Part shown: piece by piece, positions 9,440 to 17,792 of the stretch
Layout of the letters: each line of letters starts with the position of its first letter
Numbering within the stretch: position 1 is the first letter of the stretch
Assembly (NCBI GenBank): GCA_934663625.1
Contig: CAKUKP010000027.1
Location: 1 to 32,956, forward strand
DNA length: 32,956 bases
Source of the DNA: an uncultured Clostridia bacterium
Lineage (GTDB): Bacteria > Bacillota > Clostridia > Christensenellales > Aristaeellaceae
Direction: 5' to 3'
Program-made: the position numbers and the translations under genes
Notes under the pieces: model-generated
The model's input: only the letters and a program-made list of their open reading frames with translations
The model's database searches: none
Told to the model about the DNA's origin: nothing

Positions 9440-10375
9440 ATGGATAAACAGAAATTGATCGTCATTGCGGGGCCGACCGCCTCCGGCAAGACGGCGTGCG
9501 CGGTGGAATTGTGCAGGCGAATCGGCGGAGAGGTGATCTCCGCCGATTCGATGCAGATTTATCGCGGCATGGATATTTTGTCTGCGCGCCCGACACAGGC
9601 GGAAATGGGCGGAATCGCGCATCATCTGCTGGGCTTTGCGGATCCGGCGGAGAAATTCTCCGCGCCGAAGTACCGCGAACTGGCGCGAAAAAAGATCGAT
9701 GAAATCCATGCGCGGGGGCATATGCCCGTGCTGTGCGGCGGCACGGGGCTGTACATCAACGCCGTGATTCGTCCGATGGATTTTTCGGAAAAATGCGATG
9801 AAAATCTCCGGCGCGAATTGATGGATATCGCGCAGCAGTCCGGCGGCAGGGCGCGATTGCACGCGATGCTTGCCGAAATCGATCCCGAAAGTGCCGCGCG
9901 GCTGCACGAAAATGATGTGCGCCGCGTGACCCGCGCGATCGAGGTTTACCGGCTGACCGGCGTTACGCAGACGCGGCAGATGCAGCTGGACGCGCAGCGC
10001 GAGGGCGATTATGATGTGGCGATGTTCGCGCTCGAATGGCCGCGCAACGTGCTGTATGATCGAATCGACCGGCGCGTGGATCGGATGCTGGCGGCGGGGC
10101 TGGTTTCGGAGGTTATGCGGCTCCGCGCGGACGAGCGCGCGCATCCCACCGCGCTCCAAGCGATCGGCTATAAGGAAATCAGCGCGGCGCTGGATGGCGC
10201 GATATCGATGGATGAAGCGGTGCGGCTTACCAAACAGGCGTCCCGCAATTACGCGAAAAAACAGATGACATGGTTTCGCAGGGACGCGCATACCATCTGG
10301 ATTTCCGCGGAAGGGAAAACGCCTTCGCAGATCGCGGAGGAAATGTGTACGTATCTGGAGGAGAATAAAAAATGA
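9440..10375 (+). CDS. miaA: tRNA dimethylallyltransferase MiaA
   Basis: A 311-residue enzyme that transfers a dimethylallyl group from DMAPP to N6 of A37 in tRNAs reading UNN codons, the step before MiaB. It shows the P-loop GPTASGKT (residues 11-18), the ADSMQIYRGMDI motif, and VLCGGTGLYINA. The C-terminal part includes QAIGYKEI and RNYAKKQMTWFRRD, both characteristic of MiaA. There is no good ribosome binding site of its own; it starts 1 nt after the mutL stop, so translational coupling is likely. In many Clostridia hfq follows miaA, but here ynbB follows directly. Confidence 0.96.
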   Translation: MDKQKLIVIAGPTASGKTACAVELCRRIGGEVISADSMQIYRGMDILSARPTQAEMGGIAHHLLGFADPAEKFSAPKYRELARKKIDEIHARGHMPVLCGGTGLYINAVIRPMDFSEKCDENLRRELMDIAQQSGGRARLHAMLAEIDPESAARLHENDVRRVTRAIEVYRLTGVTQTRQMQLDAQREGDYDVAMFALEWPRNVLYDRIDRRVDRMLAAGLVSEVMRLRADERAHPTALQAIGYKEISAALDGAISMDEAVRLTKQASRNYAKKQMTWFRRDAHTIWISAEGKTPSQIAEEMCTYLEENKK

Positions 10376-11631
10376 CGAATATGCCGAAAATCAGCCCCGC
10401 GGTAGAAGGGCTGATCGCCCGCGCGGAGGCGGACTGCGCCGAAGCGTTTCGCAGAATCGATCAGGTAGAATACGCAAATACGCGCCGCGTGATCGAAGCC
10501 TTTCAGCGCCATCGCGTGTCCGCGCGCCACTTCGCGCCCACCACGGGTTACGGCTACGACGATATCGGCCGCGATACGCTGGGCGAAATTCTGGCGGAGG
10601 TGCTGGGCGCGGAATGCGCGCTGGCGCGTCCGCAGATTGCATCCGGAACGCACGCGCTGGCGCTGTGTCTGTACGGCGTGCTGCGCCCCGGCGATGTGCT
10701 GCTATCCGGCGCGGGCAAGCCCTATGATACCATGGAAGAGGTAATCGGCATCGCCGGTACGGCGGGCAACGGATCGCTCGCCGATTTTGGCGTGAAATAC
10801 CGTCAGGTGGAACTGCAGAACGGCAAAATCGATATTCCGGCGATCATGGATGCGCTCACACCCGATGTGAAGCTGGTGCTTTTGCAGCGCAGCCGCGGCT
10901 ATGATTGGCGGCCCTCGCTTTCCGTTGCGGAATTGAATGAAGCGATCGATGCGATTCACGCAAAGCAGCCGGAAACCTGCGTAATGGTGGACAACTGCTA
11001 TGGCGAATTTACCAACGCGGAGGAACCGCATGCCGATCTGATGGCGGGATCGATGATCAAGAATCCCGGCGGCGGAATCGCGCCCACCGGCGGCTATATT
11101 GCGGGCAGGCGCAAATTTGTGGATCTGGTTTCCTACCGGCTGACCTCGCCCGGCATCGGCGCGGAGGTCGGTTCCTACGCGGGCAGCTATCAGCCCTTCT
11201 ATCAGGGGCTGTTTCAGGCGCCGCACACCGTGGCGCAGGCGGTCAAGAGCGCGATTCTGGCGTCCCGCGCGTTTGAACTGCTGGGCTTTGAGGTCAATCC
11301 CCGCTACGATGCGCCCCGCAACGATATCATCGAAGCGATTCGCTTCGGCGATGCGGATAAGCTGATCCGCTTCATTCAGGCGATCCAGATGTGTTCGCCC
11401 GTGGATGCGGAGGCCATTCCGGAGCCGTGGGCGATGCCCGGCTATCAGGATCAGGTGATCATGGCGGCGGGTACGTTCGTTGCGGGCGCATCCGTAGAAC
11501 TGTCCGCAGATGCGCCGATCCGCGCGCCCTACATCGCCTATCTGCAGGGCGCGCTGACCTACGCGCACGGCAGATTGGGCACGATGGGCGCGATTCAGAC
11601 GATGCTGAACGAAGGTCTGATTCGGCTGTAA
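10372..11631 (+). CDS. ynbB: YnbB-like PLP-dependent enzyme (methionine gamma-lyase/aluminum resistance family)
   Basis: A 419-residue protein of the Alum_res family (PF06838), a fold-type I PLP enzyme related to cystathionine and methionine gamma-lyases. Recognisable segments are GYGYDDIGRDTL, ARPQIASGTHALAL, VLLQRSRGYDWRPSL, MVDNCYGEF and GSMIKNPGGGIAPTGGYI. K230 in the last of these is the likely Schiff-base lysine. The physiological substrate is not established; the aluminum resistance name comes from early homologues. It begins in an ATGA overlap with miaA, with a GGAGGAG site about 8 nt upstream. The position between miaA and lexA is the same as in many Bacillota. Confidence 0.9.
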   Translation: MTNMPKISPAVEGLIARAEADCAEAFRRIDQVEYANTRRVIEAFQRHRVSARHFAPTTGYGYDDIGRDTLGEILAEVLGAECALARPQIASGTHALALCLYGVLRPGDVLLSGAGKPYDTMEEVIGIAGTAGNGSLADFGVKYRQVELQNGKIDIPAIMDALTPDVKLVLLQRSRGYDWRPSLSVAELNEAIDAIHAKQPETCVMVDNCYGEFTNAEEPHADLMAGSMIKNPGGGIAPTGGYIAGRRKFVDLVSYRLTSPGIGAEVGSYAGSYQPFYQGLFQAPHTVAQAVKSAILASRAFELLGFEVNPRYDAPRNDIIEAIRFGDADKLIRFIQAIQMCSPVDAEAIPEPWAMPGYQDQVIMAAGTFVAGASVELSADAPIRAPYIAYLQGALTYAHGRLGTMGAIQTMLNEGLIRL

Positions 11632-11683
11632 AACAAGATAATCACGCACAAGCCCCTCGCCTCGGCGGGGGCTTGTGCGTGAT
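11630..11683 (-). terminator. Strong hairpin between convergent ynbB and lexA; terminator for lexA
   Basis: A perfect 16-bp stem pairs 11641-11656 with 11668-11683, closing an 11-nt loop that can itself form a short GC stem. Reading from lexA (minus strand), the stem is followed by TATCTTGTTTT, an adequate U tract. Reading from ynbB there is no T run after the stem, so termination in that direction would rest on the stem alone. A further 6-bp dyad (11687-11692 with 11705-11710) lies between the hairpin and lexA. Confidence 0.8.
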
Positions 11684-11762
11684 GGAACAGGTTTTCACAG
11701 AACCACCTGTAAAATCAAATTCAGCGATATGCGCGGCGCTGCTTGTTCTTTCTGCATTTATA

Positions 11763-12359
11763 TCAAAACTCTCTATACAGCGCGATCACCTTGCCCAGCA
11801 CCTGCGCGCTGGGGGCGTAGATGGGTTCCATCGTGCGGTTTTCGGGCTGCAGGCGAACGCGATCCTTTTCATAGAAAATGCGCTTGACCGTGGCTTCATC
11901 ATCCACCATCGCCACCACGACTTCGCCGTTTTCGGCGCTGTTCTGCGCGCGCACCACGATGATATCATCGCTCAATATGCCGATATCGATCATGCTTTCG
12001 CCCTGCACGCGCAGGCAGAATACATCGTCGCCGCGCGCCATATCCTGCGGAAGCATCATATATTCTTCGATGTTCTGTATCGCCAGAATCGGAAGCCCCG
12101 CCGTAACCTTGCCCACCAGCGGCACGCTGCGCCCGCGCGCCGCGCTGCCGTCGGTCAATTCCATCGCGCGCGTCTTGGCGGAATCGCGGCGAATCAGGCC
12201 GCGCTTTTCCAGCGCGTTCAGGTGCGCATGCACTGTGGATGTGCTTTTTAATCCCACCGCTGCGCAGATTTCACGCACGGACGGCGGATAGCCGCGGGTT
12301 TCAATTTCACTTCGAATAAAGTCCAATATCTTCTGCTGGTTTTCAATGGAAGAACGCAT
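11763..12359 (-). CDS. lexA: SOS regulon repressor LexA
   Basis: A 198-residue LexA/DinR that represses DNA-damage genes and cleaves itself when activated by RecA filaments. The N-terminal winged helix (residues 1-65) includes YPPSVREICAAVGLKSTSTVHAHL. The self-cleavage bond is A87-G88 (KVTAGLP), and the catalytic dyad is S122 (QGESMID) and K159 (ATVKRIF). The ATG at 12359 is preceded by AGAGGTGA at good spacing; an extension of ten residues upstream would bury that site in the coding region. It has its own promoter and SOS box and is divergent from the division cluster. Length and motifs are complete, so it should be functional. Confidence 0.96.
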   Translation of the reverse strand: MRSSIENQQKILDFIRSEIETRGYPPSVREICAAVGLKSTSTVHAHLNALEKRGLIRRDSAKTRAMELTDGSAARGRSVPLVGKVTAGLPILAIQNIEEYMMLPQDMARGDDVFCLRVQGESMIDIGILSDDIIVVRAQNSAENGEVVVAMVDDEATVKRIFYEKDRVRLQPENRTMEPIYAPSAQVLGKVIALYREF

Positions 12360-12379
12360 GATTATCACCTCTGCAAATG

Positions 12380-12408
12380 ATTGTAACACATTTTGTCGAA
12401 CAAAGCAA
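12380..12408 (-). promoter_or_regulatory. lexA promoter
   Basis: On the minus strand a TTGCTT -35 (12403-12408) and a TACAAT -10 (12380-12385) are separated by exactly 17 bp and lie just upstream of the lexA ribosome binding site. The -35 overlaps the SOS box, so bound LexA would block RNA polymerase. Confidence 0.72.
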
Positions 12409-12419
12409 ACGTTTGTTCG
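12406..12419 (-). promoter_or_regulatory. SOS box (LexA/DinR operator)
   Basis: Read on the minus strand the site is CGAACAAACGTTTG, matching the Bacillota LexA consensus CGAACRNRYGTTYC at 13 of 14 positions. It overlaps the lexA -35 element, as expected for autoregulation. It is also part of a larger 9-bp inverted repeat, TCGAACAAA (12396-12404) and TTTGTTCGA (12412-12420). Confidence 0.8.
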
Positions 12420-12509
12420 AATATGACGAAAATTAACGAGGCGTCATCAAAATTCTGTCGAAAAGCTATGACGCATGTTTTAAATACTATGAAAAGAGTG
12501 TGTAGCGAT

Positions 12510-12538
12510 TTCAAATCCCAAAAAAGATATGCTATAAT
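12510..12538 (+). promoter_or_regulatory. Promoter of the division/cell-wall cluster
   Basis: A perfect TATAAT (12533-12538) preceded by an extended -10 TGC, with TTCAAA 17 bp upstream as a weak -35 (4 of 6). It precedes ftsL by about 110 nt and is the only good promoter-like site between lexA and ftsL on this strand. The remaining leader (about 12545-12640) shows no gene. Confidence 0.65.
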
Positions 12539-12651
12539 TGCAAATGTATAAGTCTGGCAGGATGGATGCGTGATTGCATCCAAAGAAGCTTTGCGTGATT
12601 GCGAAATATTCGGTACGGCGCGGTTCTTTGTCGCCGCATGAGGGAATAGAT

Positions 12652-13017
12652 ATGAACATGCAGTTAAACTCCGGCGCGCGGGTTCGGCGCGATGCGAAGA
12701 TCGGCAGATGGTTGAAGCTGATCATCGCTGCGGTACTTTTCGCAGGATTGTTTATGCAGATCACGATGCTGTCGCGCATATCGGCGCAGAATAAAAAAGC
12801 GTCCTTGCTGGAAAAGGAAATTTCCGATATGCAGGCGAACGTGGATAATCTGGAGCGCAGCATTTCCGATTATCACAATCTGCACGATATCGAAAATCGG
12901 GCTCTGGCGCTGGGCATGCAGCTGCCGGAGGATGGACAGATTCGCGTTGTGCGCGTGGCGCAGACGCAGCAGGATACGCCCGCGCAGATGGCGAGCATCG
13001 CCGGAAGCGAAGAATAA
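12652..13017 (+). CDS. ftsL: FtsL/DivIC-like septum protein
   Basis: A 121-residue bitopic membrane protein: short basic cytoplasmic segment, one transmembrane helix at about residues 21-40 (LKLIIAAVLFAGLFMQITML), then a predicted coiled coil at about 45-76 and a short tail. This architecture, and the position immediately before the division transpeptidase, identify it as FtsL; sequence similarity in this family is too low to separate FtsL from DivIC by eye. FtsL joins DivIB and DivIC in the divisome and helps activate septal wall synthesis. The ATG at 12652 is chosen for the GAGGGA site 6 nt upstream; an upstream in-frame ATG at 12574 lacks such a site. Confidence 0.78.
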   Translation: MNMQLNSGARVRRDAKIGRWLKLIIAAVLFAGLFMQITMLSRISAQNKKASLLEKEISDMQANVDNLERSISDYHNLHDIENRALALGMQLPEDGQIRVVRVAQTQQDTPAQMASIAGSEE

Positions 13018-13047
13018 TCATTATTCTTTTGCGGGGGAGGGTTGCCT

Positions 13048-15174
13048 TTGGTACTTACGGGGCCGGTGATCCGCCGCCGCATCGCGCTGCTGATGGCGAT
13101 TTTCTTTTCGTTGTTTCTTACGCTGTGCGCGCGCCTGTTCCAGCTTCAGGTACTCCGCGCGGAGGAATTGCAGCTGCGTGCGCAGGCGCAATGGACGAGC
13201 GAAAGCACGATCCATCCCACGCGCGGCAAAATCTACGATCGAAACGGCAAGGTGCTGGCGATGAGCGCCACCGCCTATACGCTCTCGGCAAATCCCCGCC
13301 AGATATCCGATCCCGAAGCGCTTGCGGATGTACTTGCGCCCGTAATCGATCTGGAACGGGAAAAGATCGTTCAGAAGGTTTCGGATAAGAGCAAGGGCGG
13401 CGTCGTGATCAAGCGCCAGCTGCCGCGGGAAACCGCGCAGATGGTGCGTTCCCTGATCGCGCAGCACACCGCGGCGGGCAGCAAGGCGCTGAAGGGGCTG
13501 TATCTGGAGGAAGAAAGCCGAAGATACTACCCGATGGGCGATCTCGCGTGCCAGGTGCTGGGGCTGACGACCATCGACGGCGTGGGTCAGGCGGGTCTGG
13601 AACAGACGCTGGACGGCTATCTTTCCGGCAAATCCGGACGCATTCTGGAGGAAATCGACGGCAAGGGGCGCGAGCTTTCCTATTCCGTCAGCGAATACAT
13701 CGCGGCGGTGGAGGGCGGCAGCGTGACGCTGACCATCGATGCATCCATTCAGGCGTTCGCGGAAAAGGCGGCGCGCGAGGCGATCAACGTCAATAACGCC
13801 AAATCCGTTCGCGTGATCTGCATGGATCCGTCCACCGGCGAAATTCTGGCGATGGTCAATAAGCCGGATTATGATTTAAACGATCCGCCCCGAAACGATG
13901 TGGAAACGCTCACGGCGCAGATGCGCAATCGCTGCGTAACCGATGCTTACGAGCCCGGCTCCACATTCAAGATTCTTACTTCGGCGGCGGCGCTGGACAG
14001 CGGGCTGGTCACGCCCACGGAGGGCTTTTACTGCTCCGGTTCCACCTATGTGGACGGCGGCAGAATCAAATGCTGGGGCAAGCCGCACGGCGCGGAAAGC
14101 TTTGCGCAGGCGCTGCAGAATTCCTGCAATCCGGTGTTCGTGGAAATGGGTCTGCGGCTGGGCACGGATCGGTTTTATCAATATCTGAATGCGTTCGGCC
14201 TCGGTAAAAGCACGGATTCCGGCCTGTCGGGCGAGGCGAGCGGCATATTGATTTCGCAATCGCGGGTCAAGCGCGTGGATATCGCGCGCATCGGCTTCGG
14301 GCAGAGCGTGGCGGTTACGCCGCTGCAATTGATTCGGGCGGTGTCCGCCGTGATCAATGGCGGAAATCTGATGCAGCCGTACATCGTGAAAAGCATATCG
14401 GACGCGGATGGCAATTACGTCACGGTCAATGAACCGCGCGTGGTCGGAAATCCCATATCCGAAAAAACCTCCGCCACAATGCGGGGACTTCTGGAGGATG
14501 TGGTGCGCTACGGCGGCGGCAAGAACGCCGCGGTCAGCGGCTATCGCGTGGGCGGCAAAACGGGAACGGCGCAGGTGTACGTAAACGGCGTGGTTTCGTC
14601 CGATACGCACATCGGATCTTTTATCGGCTTTGCGCCGGCGGATAATCCGAAGATTTGCGTGCTGCTGATCGTGGATGAGGCGGACGTCGCCGTGGATTTC
14701 GGCAGCGTGACCGCCGCGCCCTATGCGGGCGAACTGCTGCGCCAGTCGCTGATGTATCTGGGCGTAGCGCCGGAGAGCGATGCGGCGGAGCAGGCGATGG
14801 TGCAGGTGCCCGATTTTTCGAACATGACCGTCGCCGAAGCGGAGCGCGCCGCCGCCGAAATCGGGCTGGATTGCGTGGAAAACGGCGTGGGCGAACGCAT
14901 AACGGGACAGCTTCCCGCTGCGGGCGCGCAGATGCTTTCCGGTTCGATCGTCATGCTGTATGTTGACAACTTAACGCAGGAAGACAATAATAATGGTATC
15001 GTTCAGGTACCTGACGTATCCGGCCTTTCCGTAGTGGAGGCCAACCGGCTGCTGCGATCCTATGGACTGCAAATGCGGATCGAGGGCAGCGGACTTGCGG
15101 TATCGCAATCGCCGGAGGCGGGGGAGGATGTAACGCCCGACAGCATCGTGGAAGTTACGTTTGAACCGCCGTAA
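13048..15174 (+). CDS. ftsI: Division-type penicillin-binding transpeptidase with two PASTA domains (FtsI/PBP2B/SpoVD type)
   Basis: A 708-residue class B PBP that crosslinks septal peptidoglycan. It has an N-terminal membrane anchor (about residues 10-33), a dimerisation region with RGKIYDRNGKVLA, and the transpeptidase domain with catalytic S305 (GSTFK), S359-C-N361 and K504-T-G. Two PASTA domains follow, starting near residues 585 (VQVPDFSNMT) and 652 (VQVPDVSGLS). I place the start at the TTG at 13048, because a GGGGGAGG site ends 7 nt before it; the TTG at 13042 lies only 1 nt from that site. Both vegetative PBP2B and sporulation SpoVD share this layout, so the exact role is not decided by sequence alone, though the place in the cluster favours general division. 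Confidence 0.92.
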   Translation: MVLTGPVIRRRIALLMAIFFSLFLTLCARLFQLQVLRAEELQLRAQAQWTSESTIHPTRGKIYDRNGKVLAMSATAYTLSANPRQISDPEALADVLAPVIDLEREKIVQKVSDKSKGGVVIKRQLPRETAQMVRSLIAQHTAAGSKALKGLYLEEESRRYYPMGDLACQVLGLTTIDGVGQAGLEQTLDGYLSGKSGRILEEIDGKGRELSYSVSEYIAAVEGGSVTLTIDASIQAFAEKAAREAINVNNAKSVRVICMDPSTGEILAMVNKPDYDLNDPPRNDVETLTAQMRNRCVTDAYEPGSTFKILTSAAALDSGLVTPTEGFYCSGSTYVDGGRIKCWGKPHGAESFAQALQNSCNPVFVEMGLRLGTDRFYQYLNAFGLGKSTDSGLSGEASGILISQSRVKRVDIARIGFGQSVAVTPLQLIRAVSAVINGGNLMQPYIVKSISDADGNYVTVNEPRVVGNPISEKTSATMRGLLEDVVRYGGGKNAAVSGYRVGGKTGTAQVYVNGVVSSDTHIGSFIGFAPADNPKICVLLIVDEADVAVDFGSVTAAPYAGELLRQSLMYLGVAPESDAAEQAMVQVPDFSNMTVAEAERAAAEIGLDCVENGVGERITGQLPAAGAQMLSGSIVMLYVDNLTQEDNNNGIVQVPDVSGLSVVEANRLLRSYGLQMRIEGSGLAVSQSPEAGEDVTPDSIVEVTFEPP

Positions 15175-15200
15175 CGGGATAGAATACAGGGGGAAGCCGA

Positions 15201-16661
15201 ATGAAGCTGAATGTGCTGACCGGTACAATTCCGGATAAATTTGAAATCATCGGAAATGCGGAAACTGAAATCGCAAACATCTGCATCGATTCGCGCAAGG
15301 TACAGGCGGGCGATCTGTTCGTATGTACGCCCGGCACGGTGATGGACGCGCATGCGTTCGCGCCGCAGGCGGTGGAGCACGGCGCGGTCGCGCTGATGGT
15401 GGATCATGTGCTGGATCTGAACGTGCCGCAGGTGGTGGTGCCGGATGTGCGCAAGGCGCTGTCCTACATTGCCGCCCAGTTCAACGGAAATCCCGCGCGG
15501 AAGATGCATCTGATCGGCATCACCGGCACGAAGGGCAAAACCACCACCAGCTTTCTGATCAAATCGATTCTGGAGGAAGCGGGGCATAAGGTGGGTCTGA
15601 TCGGCACGGTGTGCTGCATGATCGGCGATGAAACCATTCCCGCGAAGCTGACCACGCCGGATCCGCTGGTGACGCAGAATCAGCTGCGCATGATGGCGGA
15701 TGCGGGCGTAGATTACGTGGTGATGGAGGTTTCCGCCCACGCGCTGCGGCTGAACCGGCTGGCGGGAATGCGCTTTGAGGTTGGCGCGTTTTCCAATTTT
15801 TCGCAGGATCATCTGGATTTCTTCAGCTCCATGGATGATTACTTCGATTGCAAGATGACCTTCTTCGATCACGCCTATACGGACAGGATCGTATATAACG
15901 CCGATGATGAACGCGTTGCCGAGGGCTTTGAGGCGCTCGGCCGTCCCGCGCTGCGCATCGGAATTCGCGCGAGCAGCGATTTCTACGCCAACGATATCGA
16001 GGTCGGCGAGCGCGGATGCAGCTTTTTGATGAGCTGGCACAAGCACTTCCGCGTGGCGGTCGCGCTGAAGCTTTCCGGCATTTTCAACGTGTACAACGCC
16101 CTGATGGCGGCGGCGATCTGCGCCAGCGTCGGCGTGGACTGCGATACGATTCGCCGCGGTCTGGAGGATGTACGCGCCGTGCCGGGCAGAATTGAATTGC
16201 TGGATACGGGCACGCCCTACCGCGTGATTCTGGATTACGCCCATTCGCCGGACAGCCTGGAAAACATTCTGAAGGCCGTGCGGCAGACCACGAAGGGGCG
16301 CATGATCGCCCTGTTTGGCTGCGGCGGCAACCGCGATGCGGGCAAGCGCCCGATCATGGGCGAAATCGGCGGCGAGCTGGCGGATTTTTGCATTCTGACC
16401 AGCGATAACCCGCGCAATGAAGATCCCAATGAAATTCTGAAGGCGATTGAAGAGGGAATTCGCGGCACGGAATGTCCCTACGTGGTGATCGAAAACCGCC
16501 GCGAGGCGATTCGATACGCGCTGAAATCCGCGCAGCCCAGCGATGTGATCGTGCTGGCGGGCAAGGGACACGAAACCTATCAGGAAATCTGCGGCGTGCG
16601 CCATCCGTTCGATGAAAAAATCGTCGTGGCGGAGCTTTTGCGCGAAATGGAAGAGGAATAA
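15201..16661 (+). CDS. murE: UDP-MurNAc-tripeptide synthetase MurE (meso-DAP type)
   Basis: A 486-residue Mur ligase that adds the third amino acid to UDP-MurNAc-L-Ala-D-Glu, using ATP, in the cytoplasm. It has the ATP-binding motif GTKGKTTT (from residue 109), the VMEVSAHAL and NFSQDHLDFF segments, and D402-N-P-R405 in LTSDNPRNEDP. The DNPR signature is the one found in enzymes that add meso-diaminopimelate rather than L-lysine, so the wall is predicted to be of the mDAP type. The ribosome binding site is AGGGGGAA, 26 nt after the transpeptidase gene. MurF, which usually follows, is missing and mraY comes next. Confidence 0.95.
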   Translation: MKLNVLTGTIPDKFEIIGNAETEIANICIDSRKVQAGDLFVCTPGTVMDAHAFAPQAVEHGAVALMVDHVLDLNVPQVVVPDVRKALSYIAAQFNGNPARKMHLIGITGTKGKTTTSFLIKSILEEAGHKVGLIGTVCCMIGDETIPAKLTTPDPLVTQNQLRMMADAGVDYVVMEVSAHALRLNRLAGMRFEVGAFSNFSQDHLDFFSSMDDYFDCKMTFFDHAYTDRIVYNADDERVAEGFEALGRPALRIGIRASSDFYANDIEVGERGCSFLMSWHKHFRVAVALKLSGIFNVYNALMAAAICASVGVDCDTIRRGLEDVRAVPGRIELLDTGTPYRVILDYAHSPDSLENILKAVRQTTKGRMIALFGCGGNRDAGKRPIMGEIGGELADFCILTSDNPRNEDPNEILKAIEEGIRGTECPYVVIENRREAIRYALKSAQPSDVIVLAGKGHETYQEICGVRHPFDEKIVVAELLREMEEE

Positions 16662-16706
16662 TTCAGATAAACCGATGAGGGGTTTGCTGGCTGGAGGGAA
16701 CAGAAG

Positions 16707-17717
16707 ATGCAAAGGTTGATTTGGACGGTAATTGCCGCGTTCGCGATGACGGTGGTGCTGGGGCCGGTTTTCATTCCGTGGCTGAAGAAGCTGAAATTCG
16801 GGCAGACGATTTATGATCTCGGTCCGGAATCCCATAAGAAAAAGCAGGGTACGCCCACGATGGGCGGCATCATCTTCGCCATTCCGGCGCTGGTCGCTGC
16901 GCTGGCGTTCAGCTATGCCGAAGTGCGGTGCGGCTATGTGCTGATGATCGCCGTTTCAGCGCTGGGCTTTGGTCTGATCGGCTTTGTGGATGATTTTATC
17001 AAGGTGAAGCTGAAGCGGTCGCTGGGGCTTACGCCGAAGCAGAAGCTGGTTCCCCAGATCATCCTGTCCGCAGGTCTGGCAGTGTGGGCGTATCTTACGC
17101 CGTCCATCGGATCGACGCTCACCATTCCGTTCTTCAATGTGGAATGGGATCTGGGCTGGGTGTACATTCCGGTGATGATGTTCATTCTGGTGGGCACGGT
17201 CAATTCCGCGAATCTGCTGGACGGTCTGGACGGCCTGCTGGCTGGCTGTTCGATGATCGATTTCATCGCGATGATGTTCATCTGCATCACCATGGCGGCG
17301 GTCGGCGGCGCAGATCGGGCGAACCTGATGAACTGTGCGATCTTCGCGGGCGCGATGGTCGGCGCGCTGATGTCGTTTCTGCGCTTCAACGGCTATCCCG
17401 CGCGCGTGTTCATGGGTGACGTCGGATCGTTCTTCATCGGCGGCGCGCTGGTGGGGCTTACGATGGTCACGCGGCTTTCGCTGCTGCTGCCGGTGATCGC
17501 GCTGGCGATGTTCGTATCCAGCCTTTCCGATATCATTCAGGTAGGCTATTTCAAGTACACCAAAAAGAAGTACGGTGCGGGTCGCCGCGTATTTAAAATG
17601 GCGCCGCTGCATCATCATTTCGAGCTTTCCGGAATGCCGGAAACCCGAATCGTTACCATGTATTACATCGCGACGGCGGCGCTGTGCCTGCTGGCCATGC
17701 TGGGCTTCGTCGCGTAA
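16707..17717 (+). CDS. mraY: Phospho-MurNAc-pentapeptide transferase MraY
   Basis: A 336-residue polytopic membrane enzyme that moves phospho-MurNAc-pentapeptide onto undecaprenyl phosphate, giving lipid I. Key motifs are visible: D95-D96 (FVDDFIKVK), D172 (NLLDGLDGL), GDVGSFFIGG, and the H302-H303-H304 cluster (PLHHHFELSG). About ten hydrophobic segments fit the family. The start has a GGAGGGAA site at normal spacing. A very strong GC-rich hairpin begins 11 nt after the stop codon, before murD. Confidence 0.96.
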   Translation: MQRLIWTVIAAFAMTVVLGPVFIPWLKKLKFGQTIYDLGPESHKKKQGTPTMGGIIFAIPALVAALAFSYAEVRCGYVLMIAVSALGFGLIGFVDDFIKVKLKRSLGLTPKQKLVPQIILSAGLAVWAYLTPSIGSTLTIPFFNVEWDLGWVYIPVMMFILVGTVNSANLLDGLDGLLAGCSMIDFIAMMFICITMAAVGGADRANLMNCAIFAGAMVGALMSFLRFNGYPARVFMGDVGSFFIGGALVGLTMVTRLSLLLPVIALAMFVSSLSDIIQVGYFKYTKKKYGAGRRVFKMAPLHHHFELSGMPETRIVTMYYIATAALCLLAMLGFVA

Positions 17718-17727
17718 TTCCACATTC

Positions 17728-17761
17728 GGCGGCGGACGCGATGATGTATTCGCGCGCCGCC
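17728..17761 (+). other. GC-rich hairpin between mraY and murD (possible attenuator or mRNA processing site)
   Basis: GGCGGCG (17728-17734) pairs with CGCCGCC (17755-17761). After a 2-nt bulge a further CGCGA/TCGCG stem continues inward, closing an 8-nt loop, for about 12 bp in total. The right arm is followed by ATCTGTTTCATATTTA, moderately T-rich but not a clean U tract, and the murD ribosome binding site begins 18 nt later. It could act as a partial terminator, a 3' stabiliser for the ftsL-mraY message, or a processing site. Confidence 0.5.
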
Positions 17762-17792
17762 ATCTGTTTCATATTTAATGGAGGATCACAAA

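Noticed and set aside
12423..12447. Small dyad ATGACG/CGTCAT in the lexA-ftsL gap
   Set aside because: Only six base pairs with a 13-nt loop and no link to a promoter element; expected by chance in a gap of this size.
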